Shown here piece by piece: positions 5,995-10,988 of a stretch of DNA of 10,988 bases. Each line of letters starts with the position of its first letter. The stretch's first letter is position 1. Below the pieces are notes generated by a model that saw nothing but the letters and a program-made list of their open reading frames with translations, made no database searches and had not been told where the DNA came from. The stretch spans positions 1 to 10,988 of the forward strand of contig JAUWMJ010000053.1 of NCBI GenBank assembly GCA_030613225.1. Direction: 5' to 3'. This DNA is from Desulfobacterales bacterium. Its GTDB lineage: Bacteria; Desulfobacterota; Desulfobacteria; Desulfobacterales; JAUWMJ01. A program made the translations under genes and the position numbers.

Positions 5995-6033
5995 CGAGAC
6001 CTTTTAAAAATGGTAATTTTTGCAAAGGTCTCG
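5995..6033 (+). promoter_or_regulatory. Long perfect hairpin upstream of small ORF
   Basis: A 10-bp perfect stem, CGAGACCTTT (5995-6004) with AAAGGTCTCG (6024-6033), encloses a second 6-bp stem AAAAAT (6006-6011) with ATTTTT (6016-6021) capped by GGTA. No T run follows, so it is not a typical terminator. It ends 19 bases before the ATG at 6053. A 16-codon ORF starts at ATG 6010 inside the inner stem-loop and ends by overlapping the 6053 start, which may hint at leader-type control. Confidence 0.65.
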
Positions 6034-6052
6034 GGTCGTAAAAGATATTTTT

Positions 6053-6223
6053 ATGACTAACAGTGAACATGATAAATTAAAGGCTGAAATTGACGGAATT
6101 ATAAAAAACATAGATAACGCAATGAAAAAAATAGAAAATATTATTCCTGTCAAACAGGATGTGCCAGGCGGGACCAAAAGCGATACCTGTGAGAAATTAC
6201 ATGATTCACTGCCAAAAAAATAA
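6053..6223 (+). CDS. Small hypothetical protein, 56 aa
   Basis: A 56-aa ORF from ATG 6053 encoding a hydrophilic, largely helical peptide. Residues about 5-33 (EHDKLKAEIDGIIKNIDNAMKKIENIIPV) have spaced Ile and Leu suggestive of a short coiled coil, then a proline/glycine break and a tail with one Cys. There is no signal or membrane segment and no family I recognise. A TTG start at 6020 would add 11 residues but falls inside the hairpin. The ribosome site is weak (AAAAG-like). It is codirectional with the ihfA-like gene 82 bp downstream. Confidence 0.45.
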   Translation: MTNSEHDKLKAEIDGIIKNIDNAMKKIENIIPVKQDVPGGTKSDTCEKLHDSLPKK

Positions 6224-6254
6224 CAGTTGACGTTAACTGTCAAATTAATTAAAT
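6223..6254 (+). promoter_or_regulatory. Palindrome overlapping a candidate promoter for the HU/IHF gene
   Basis: ACAGTT (6223-6228) pairs with AACTGT (6235-6240), and TTGAC (6227-6231) with GTCAA (6239-6243), giving a nested palindrome. TTGACG (6227-6232) can act as a -35 with TTAAAT (6249-6254) at spacer 16. A dimeric regulator bound here would cover the -35, so autoregulation of the downstream gene is possible. Confidence 0.45.
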
Positions 6255-6305
6255 AACATCAATTCATTATGGATTAAAACTGATCACGTTCTTTTAGGAG
6301 GAAAT

Positions 6306-6587
6306 ATGGCATTAACCAAGAATGATATTGTTGTAAAAACACATGATCTCGGCTTTACCAAAAAACACTCGGTTGATATCGTCGAATCACTTTTGGAAAT
6401 TATTAAAAGCACTCTGGACAAAGGTGAGGATGTTCTGATTTCGGGATTTGGAAAATTTTGTGTGAAACACAAGAACCAGCGTCGAGGTCGGAACCCGGCT
6501 ACAGGTTCAGACTTAATCCTGAGAGAAAGAAAAGTCGTAACATTTAAATGCTCTGGAAAACTCAGAGATAAAATCAACGGCAATTAA
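6306..6587 (+). CDS. ihfA: HU/IHF family DNA-bending protein, IHF-alpha type
   Basis: A 93-aa nucleoid protein of the HU/IHF family that binds DNA as a dimer and bends it sharply. The start MALTKNDIV, SGFGKFCVKHK (45-55), the DNA-intercalating arm motif RRGRNPATG (59-67) and the end RKVVTFKCSGKLRDKIN (74-90) match the family. The N-terminus and KNQRRGRNPATG segment look more like IHF alpha than HU. The beta subunit is not in the window, and the alpha assignment is inference from sequence resemblance. AGGAGG (6296-6301) lies five bases before the ATG. It stands alone, convergent with the glucosylglycerate gene on the other strand. Confidence 0.9.
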   Translation: MALTKNDIVVKTHDLGFTKKHSVDIVESLLEIIKSTLDKGEDVLISGFGKFCVKHKNQRRGRNPATGSDLILRERKVVTFKCSGKLRDKINGN

Positions 6588-6589
6588 CA

Positions 6590-6625
6590 GGCCGATTTTT
6601 CGAGCCAATTTTTCGGCCACTTTTT
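6590..6625 (+). terminator. Possible terminator after ihfA
   Basis: GGCCGA (6590-6595) and TCGGCC (6613-6618) form a 6-bp GC-rich stem with a 17-base loop, followed by ACTTTTT (6619-6625). It begins three bases after the stop. The loop is larger than ideal, and the stem is made from units of the 12-bp repeat, so function is uncertain. Confidence 0.4.
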
Positions 6626-6651
6626 CGACCGCTTTTTCGACCGCTTTTTCA
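6591..6651. repeat. Five 12-bp repeats, RCCRNTTTTTCG
   Basis: Units at 6591-6602, 6604-6615, 6616-6627, 6628-6639 and 6640-6651 share RCCRNTTTTTCG, the last two nearly identical (ACCGCTTTTTCG/A). They fill the 92-bp gap between the convergent ihfA and phosphorylase genes. Read on the minus strand they would encode Glu-Lys-Ala-Val tetrapeptide repeats, but that frame is outside both genes. Confidence 0.75.
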
Positions 6652-6679
6652 AATAGATACCATTTATATACAATATACA

Positions 6680-8377
6680 TTAAACGGTAAGCCATATAAA
6701 CTGGTACGGATTCAGTCGCAATGAATCTACTGAAAGCATCTCCCCTGTTAGAAGATTCTTCATCATGGGAGGCACACCGCCTCCCTTCAATGTACAAGAA
6801 ACCTGCAAGGACGATATATTGGTAAGAGCGTATATGGTCTGATCTTTGCCATATCTGGCAATGGTAAATATTTTCGGATCAATGTTCAGTATTTCAAAAC
6901 CGGCGTTTGGATGAAAGGCGTGTTGTTTTTTTCTGACCTTTATCATATTGATATAAGGATTAAAAATCCTGGAACGAAAAGTTTCAAAATCTTCCAGTTG
7001 TGATATCACATCATCTGTCCGCAATTTTTCCCTGTTTATTGTTCTCGCCATCCTGGTTTGCCTGACTCCCTCCTCCCAGTTTCTTGAGCCAAGCAGGCTG
7101 TGAATATATGTTGCTGGCACTCCGGGAAGAGCATACTGAATCGCCTGGGATGCCAGAAATCTTTGGGCGTGATACCTGTCCTTATCAAACTTCGTATTTA
7201 AGAGTGCATCAACATAGGTTATATTCAACTCATAAGGGCTTTCGGAACCATCTGAATTCTTTTTATACGAAACTCTCCCTCCGTTATTCTTTACAGTTTC
7301 AACAAGAAGATTAATTTCTTCTGCAGGCAATATTCCTTCAAGGGGCCTTACACCTATGCCGTCATGGGAAGCCGTAAAATTGAAAAAAGTATTGCTGTCG
7401 GATTTTAAATCCAACCTCTTTGCCCAGTTAGACAAAACTGATGCGTCTTCTTTCAAAAACGTATATAATAAAAGTGGTGGGAGTGTAAAATTATAGACCA
7501 TCTGCGCCTCATTATTGCCGTCGCCAAAATAGCTTATATTTTCATCGTGTGGCACATTGGTCTCTGTAAGTATCATAACATGTGGTGCTACTTTATCGAA
7601 TATCAGGCGAAACAGTTTCACCACATCATGAGTTTGGTTAAGATGAATACAACTTGTTCCGGTTTCTTTCCATAAATATGCAATAGCATCAAGCCGTATA
7701 ATGGTTGCTCCCTTTTGCACATAAAATAAAAGCGCCTCAACCATTTTTTCAAGAACATCAATACTTTTAAAGTTAAGATCGATCTGATCCGCACTGAATG
7801 TTGTCCAGACATGTGCGGTTTCGCCTGATTGTTTTTTAACTTCAGTTAAAAGGGGAAGGGATCGTGGCCTGGTAACTGTCAAAAGGTCAATTGACGGATC
7901 GACTTCTATTGCAAGCTCCTTAAATCCTTCTTTTTCCAGCAAATAATATTCAAACCATTTACTTTTTGCAGAAATATGATTAAGCACCAGGTCAAACATC
8001 AGCTTAAAATCAGTTCCTGTTGATTCTATATCCATCCAGGATCCCAGTTTTCGATTTACTGAAAAAAAATCCATAACCGAAAAACCATCATCTGATGAAA
8101 AAGGGTAAAAGGGTAAAAAGTGTATGTGTGAAAATGCGCCCTTTAAGAACTTATTTGCAAATTCATGAATCGTGATCAGAGGCATTTCCCCGTTTTTATT
8201 TAAAGTATCACCGTATGTAATCAGTATTACATCCTCCTGTGAAAAATATCCGTTTTTCCTTTTTTGACTTGCCGGAAATTTTTCCATTAGTGAATTTATT
8301 TTAGTAAACGCCAGATTGGCCTTTTCATCACCATATATTTTTTTCAGCAACTGCTTTATATCTTGATATTTTTCCAT
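6680..8377 (-). CDS. ycjM: GH13_18 glycoside phosphorylase, probable glucosylglycerate phosphorylase
   Basis: A 565-aa sucrose-phosphorylase-like enzyme. It closely follows E. coli YcjM, a glucosylglycerate phosphorylase (2-O-alpha-D-glucosylglycerate + Pi to alpha-glucose 1-phosphate + D-glycerate). Shared blocks include FLPFYPFSSDDGFSVMD (88-103), DLVLNHISAKSKWF (129-142), WTTFSADQIDLNF (191-203), LWKETGTSCIHL (235-246), PYELNITYVDAL (381-392) and SPG-like ALPGVPATYIHSLLGSRN (416-433). Catalytic residues are nucleophile Asp230 (IIRLDAIAY), acid/base Glu272 (LTETNVPH) and Asp339 (FTASHDGIG). No signal peptide, so cytosolic. AAAGGAGAT directly upstream is a strong ribosome site. Related GH13_18 specificities (sucrose 6-phosphate, glucosylglycerol) cannot be excluded. 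It lies downstream of an HAD phosphatase on the same strand, separated by a repeat element. Confidence 0.9.
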   Translation of the reverse strand: MEKYQDIKQLLKKIYGDEKANLAFTKINSLMEKFPASQKRKNGYFSQEDVILITYGDTLNKNGEMPLITIHEFANKFLKGAFSHIHFLPFYPFSSDDGFSVMDFFSVNRKLGSWMDIESTGTDFKLMFDLVLNHISAKSKWFEYYLLEKEGFKELAIEVDPSIDLLTVTRPRSLPLLTEVKKQSGETAHVWTTFSADQIDLNFKSIDVLEKMVEALLFYVQKGATIIRLDAIAYLWKETGTSCIHLNQTHDVVKLFRLIFDKVAPHVMILTETNVPHDENISYFGDGNNEAQMVYNFTLPPLLLYTFLKEDASVLSNWAKRLDLKSDSNTFFNFTASHDGIGVRPLEGILPAEEINLLVETVKNNGGRVSYKKNSDGSESPYELNITYVDALLNTKFDKDRYHAQRFLASQAIQYALPGVPATYIHSLLGSRNWEEGVRQTRMARTINREKLRTDDVISQLEDFETFRSRIFNPYINMIKVRKKQHAFHPNAGFEILNIDPKIFTIARYGKDQTIYALTNISSLQVSCTLKGGGVPPMMKNLLTGEMLSVDSLRLNPYQFIWLTV

Positions 8378-8408
8378 TTTATCTCCTTTATGCCGAATAT
8401 TTGAAATT

Positions 8409-8656
8409 ACTCAGGTTATGAGGTTCAGGGTTCAACGTTCAGGGTTGCCTTTCCACTCATTCCGGCGCTCTACGCCGTCTGCAGGCGTGTAACCGAAAAA
8501 GATGCCCCTTTTTATGACCTCTGATGCGGTATCGGTCTCTGGTCATCGGTTATTCATACCGGCGCTCAAGCGTCGGATGTACGTTCCCACAGCCGAAGCA
8601 TGGAAACGAGGGCAACCTCTGAACCCTGAACCTCTGAACCCGTGAACGGATACGTA
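8409..8656. repeat. Paired-arm repeat element between phosphorylase and HAD genes
   Basis: About 248 bp. The left arm starts with ACTCAGGTT (8409-8417), the same end signature as the 2687 element, and runs as GGTTCA units to about 8448. The right arm (8611-8650) is TGAACC units in reverse and ends GTGAACGGATACGT (8643-8656), shared with the 9500-9720 element except for one base. The interior has GC hairpins: CGGCG-CTCTA-CGCCG (8463-8477) and CCGGCGCT-CA-AGCGTCGG (8559-8576). It also has a repeated ATCGGT (8531 and 8545) and an imperfect inverted pair CGTTCCCA/TGGAAACG (8582-8608). No ORF of substance. Interior sequence differs from the other copies, so the element is a mosaic. Confidence 0.7.
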
Positions 8657-8699
8657 CTGTTTATGCAGAGCTGGTTTGTAAAAGGTCTCATAGTCTTTT

Positions 8700-9488
8700 T
8701 CACGAGAGCAGAGTCTTTGCCATCTCCGCAAACCCGTATCCGCCTTCCTTTTCCGTTATCCAGGTAGGATCACAGTCAATTCTTTCTTTAAAATTCAGAA
8801 CATTGGCTACGCCCACGGAATGTGGGAAATAAGAAAACATAGGGGAATCGTTGGGGGAGTCTCCGGTAAAAACAACCCGCTCTTTGATTTCATCAAGGCT
8901 GACCTTGAAAACTTCTTCAAAAAAGAGCCTGGTCATGGAAAGTTTGTCATAATCTCCGAACCAGCCGTTTACATGGATCGAGCTTATTTTGGCCTGGGCT
9001 CCTGCCTCGTTAAAGCAGCGTACAATCTGATCAATGTCTTTTATGGAAAGTGGCGCAACATCTTCGCAAAAGTCGATTGCAAGGTCTGCTTCACGATACG
9101 CCTGGTCAGCGGAAACACGGCAGCCTGAAATTTTTCTCAAAATTTCCTGCTTTATTCTTTCCAGTTTTTTCCAGTCCTCTTTTCTTTCTTTCTCAGTCTT
9201 GAAGTATCGCCGAATCATTTTTTTCCGTGTGTCATCATATCTGAAATAAAAAGCGCCGTTTTCTCCAACTATCCCATCCACTGGCCACATTCTGGCGATA
9301 TGATCGCACCACCCTGCAGGACGGCCTGTAATCGGGATGACTTGAATGCCTGCTTTTTGCAGATTCTCCATGGCGGCAAAGGCAACCGAAGGAAGTCGAC
9401 CCTTTATTGTAAGTGTGTCGTCAATATCCGTCAGAACAAAGCGAATAGTTGATTTTAAATTTTTCGAAAACTTTTTAAAAGGCTTCAT
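8700..9488 (-). CDS. HAD-IIB hydrolase, candidate glucosyl- or mannosyl-3-phosphoglycerate phosphatase
   Basis: A 262-aa haloacid dehalogenase superfamily phosphatase. Motif I is DIDDTLT (21-27, Asp21 nucleophile and Asp23), motif II PITGRP (52-57, Thr54), motif III Lys182 in DYDKLS and motif IV GDSPNDSPMF (209-218). The cap between motifs II and III, with GENGAF (75-80), fits the Cof/IIB type. Members of this type include the phosphatases of glycosyl-3-phosphoglycerate. Location immediately upstream of a glucosylglycerate phosphorylase makes that substrate plausible, but it is inferred from context. The N-terminus has a 20-residue basic extension before motif I. There is no ribosome site before ATG 9488, because a repeat arm begins 11 bases upstream. 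Other phosphosugar substrates are possible. Confidence 0.85.
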   Translation of the reverse strand: MKPFKKFSKNLKSTIRFVLTDIDDTLTIKGRLPSVAFAAMENLQKAGIQVIPITGRPAGWCDHIARMWPVDGIVGENGAFYFRYDDTRKKMIRRYFKTEKERKEDWKKLERIKQEILRKISGCRVSADQAYREADLAIDFCEDVAPLSIKDIDQIVRCFNEAGAQAKISSIHVNGWFGDYDKLSMTRLFFEEVFKVSLDEIKERVVFTGDSPNDSPMFSYFPHSVGVANVLNFKERIDCDPTWITEKEGGYGFAEMAKTLLS

Positions 9489-9499
9489 ATTTTAATAAG

Positions 9500-9720
9500 C
9501 GTTCACGGGTTCAGAGGTTCAGGGTTCAGGGTTGCTTTTATTTCGCCGGTCCGGCTCATAAGCCGGCAAGTACTTGATAAAAGCACGAATGGTAGCGCGG
9601 GTGCGTTCGTCATGACCATACAAATTCTGAACTTAGGTTTTCGTTATGCATTGTTGAGCCAACGCCAAGTATCGCTATCTAACCTTGAACCCTGAACCCT
9701 GAACCTGTGAACGGTTACGT
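9500..9720. repeat. Paired-arm repeat element between HAD gene and glpB
   Basis: About 221 bp with left arm 9500-9535 (GGTTCA units starting CGTTCAC) and right arm 9681-9713 (GAACCCT units ending GTGAACG), inverted to each other. The right end continues as GTGAACGGTTACGT (9707-9720), matching the end of the 8409 element. The left arm's first 30 bases are an exact reverse complement of 8619-8648. The interior has the hairpin CCGGCT-CATA-AGCCGG (9551-9566) and no ORF. The right arm overlaps the end of glpB and encodes its final residues. Confidence 0.7.
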
Positions 9721-10988
9721 TTTTTGAAAGCATTAACAGCGGCATAGGCTGAAGCGATGGCCAGTCCTGATCCGCACTTCATCCGCATCCAGTCCTGATG
9801 AGCCAGGATGGACCCTGCTGCAAAAAGTGTTTTAAAGGCAGGTTTGCCCGAGCTGTCCAGCGGTCGAAACATATTATCAATTTCCAGTCCTGCCGTATTG
9901 ATCAAATGTCCTTTGGGGTCCAGAAAATTTTGACTGTGCCATTTTTTTCTCTCTTTAACCTGAAAAACCGGCAGATCAAAAATGGATTCTCTGATTTGCT
10001 TTCTGTCTGCGTGCAGTCCTCTGCCCAAAAACCGGCCGCTTGCCAGTATGATTCCCTTGGCCTTTACGATGTATTCTGTATCAGGGCCTCCAATGTAGAG
10101 CACAAAGCCGTCCTTATTACGGTGGACCTTCAAAACCTTTTTTTGCAGCAGAAGTCGAACATCTTTTTTGGGTAGATGCGTTTCAAAGGTTTCCTTGATT
10201 CGAAGGCCGGTGATAGAAGGCGGCATTGTGGGAATTTCGAAAATCGGAACACCGATCATGTCCTGTAAATCGCGATAAATTTTAACAGAATCATTAATAC
10301 CGAAAATAGCCGGAAAGCCTATTGAACTAATACCTTTTATATGTGGTCTAACAATCTGTGCCAGAGCTTTACGGTTTTCAGAAAGAGCCAGGGATCGGGC
10401 TATAGGTTCTGTATATACTTCTCCCAGATGATCGGTATTTGGCAATGATATACGCGCATGACGCAAAGCAGGCCAGGAAGCCTTTAATGTTTCCGTGATT
10501 TGCCGGGCGCTGAATCCTCTGAAACCCCTTATGTCGATTATAAGACATGGGCCTTTTTTTTCCAGGGCCAAAACTCCGTTCCACATTGTCTTGGGCACAA
10601 AACAGGTGTGCTTAATTGTTCCAACCGGCATAATCATTTTTGCATTACGATTTTTGTGCCGGCAATAGGGAAGGCCCGAATCATTCATAAAGGCAAGAAA
10701 TTCTTCAAGAGCTTTATGGATATCACCTTTATCTATCCGTGCAAAAGGATGGTTGGGAATATCTCTGATTAATGCATTAATAGCCTCCCACGGGTTTTCC
10801 CAGATTTTGCCGTCAGCTAACGGATGCACCCCCATAAGATCTATAAGCCCGCTTGCAAAAATTATCTCACTGGTTAAGCCCACCTGGACTGTGGATATCC
10901 CACGGTTGGAAGCAAAAAGGGCTGACGCCATCCCGGCCATACCTGCACCGATAACCGCAAGTTCGCAGTTTATTTCCGGATTATCGTT
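9675..10988 (-). CDS. glpB: Anaerobic glycerol-3-phosphate dehydrogenase subunit B (5' end outside window)
   Basis: 437 codons are visible and the frame is open to the window edge. The flavoprotein Rossmann motif is encoded near 10960-10925 (ELAVIGAGMAGMASAL), so few residues are missing and the ATG at 10940 is internal. The rest follows GlpB: SGLIDLMGVHPLADG near the start, PVGTIKHTCFVPKTMW, IGFPAIFGI, PTMPPSITGLRI, GIILASGRFLGRGLHADR and the C-terminal AAGSILAHQDWMRMKCGSGLAIASAYAAV. GlpB is part of the membrane-associated GlpABC complex that oxidises sn-glycerol 3-phosphate to dihydroxyacetone phosphate in anaerobes. The final residues (about RNRSQVQGSGFKVR) are encoded by the repeat arm at 9675-9720, not by ancestral glpB sequence. 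glpA would be expected upstream, beyond the window. Confidence 0.9.
   Translation of the reverse strand, partial: NDNPEINCELAVIGAGMAGMASALFASNRGISTVQVGLTSEIIFASGLIDLMGVHPLADGKIWENPWEAINALIRDIPNHPFARIDKGDIHKALEEFLAFMNDSGLPYCRHKNRNAKMIMPVGTIKHTCFVPKTMWNGVLALEKKGPCLIIDIRGFRGFSARQITETLKASWPALRHARISLPNTDHLGEVYTEPIARSLALSENRKALAQIVRPHIKGISSIGFPAIFGINDSVKIYRDLQDMIGVPIFEIPTMPPSITGLRIKETFETHLPKKDVRLLLQKKVLKVHRNKDGFVLYIGGPDTEYIVKAKGIILASGRFLGRGLHADRKQIRESIFDLPVFQVKERKKWHSQNFLDPKGHLINTAGLEIDNMFRPLDSSGKPAFKTLFAAGSILAHQDWMRMKCGSGLAIASAYAAVNAFKKRNRSQVQGSGFKVR

Larger units (their letters stand above)
5766..6052. other. Non-coding region rich in repeats and hairpins
   Basis: About 290 bp with no convincing gene. 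It contains a candidate promoter (5850-5876), a 9-bp inverted repeat (5897-5925), four 11-bp tandem repeats (5928-5971) and a long hairpin (5995-6033), each listed separately. It precedes a 56-aa ORF. Confidence 0.6.

Noticed and set aside
6513..6797. Minus-strand 94-aa ORF with EKAV repeats
   Set aside because: Overlaps the 3' ends of both ihfA and the phosphorylase in other frames. The EKAV pattern is a by-product of the 12-bp DNA repeat, and the phosphorylase ends normally at 6680.
8543..8731. Minus-strand 62-aa ORF across a repeat element
   Set aside because: Composed mostly of repeat-arm sequence (GFRGSGFRG), with no ribosome site or conserved feature.

Overview
The window reads as chromosomal DNA of moderate to low G+C from a Gram-negative bacterium. 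Gene order and protein style best fit Desulfobacterota (Desulfobacterales-like). This is inferred from ybeY-pdxJ-nnr-tsaE-lysC synteny, an IHF-alpha-type HU protein, an anaerobic-type GlpB and a glucosylglycerate phosphorylase. No rRNA, tRNA, CRISPR array or transposase gene was seen.

Layout. (1) 1-4672, plus strand: a housekeeping run made of the 3' end of ybeY, pdxJ, bifunctional nnr, tsaE and an ACT-domain aspartokinase (lysC). These cover rRNA processing, vitamin B6 synthesis, NAD(P)HX repair, the t6A tRNA modification and entry to the aspartate pathway. (2) 4673-6305: an accessory stretch of small genes. It holds a possible 31-aa membrane microprotein, a ribbon-helix-helix-type DNA-binding protein behind a good sigma70-type promoter, a short membrane-anchored protein whose frame is broken at a run of ten T, 11-bp tandem repeats, a long hairpin and a 56-aa orphan ORF. 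(3) 6306-6587: an IHF-alpha/HU family gene, followed by a 12-bp tandem repeat. (4) 6680-10988, minus strand, read right to left: glpB (5' end outside the window), an HAD-IIB phosphatase and a GH13_18 phosphorylase closely resembling E. coli YcjM. The last two suggest metabolism of the compatible solute glucosylglycerate.

The most striking structure is not a protein. Four intergenic gaps (pdxJ|nnr, nnr|tsaE, phosphorylase|HAD, HAD|glpB) carry arrays of 7-8 bp units of the form GAACCNT. In three of them the arrays form inverted arms of an element of about 220-250 bp with variable interior and internal GC-rich hairpins. The copy between nnr and tsaE has perfect 12-bp terminal inverted repeats and is flanked by a 7-bp direct repeat, AATGAAA. 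Removing it together with one direct-repeat copy restores an ATGA stop/start overlap between nnr and tsaE, so it looks like a non-autonomous mobile element caught at a gene junction. The copy beside glpB supplies the last residues and the stop codon of GlpB. A different 8-bp array (AACAACTT type) fills the tsaE|lysC gap. The accessory stretch contains none of these arrays.
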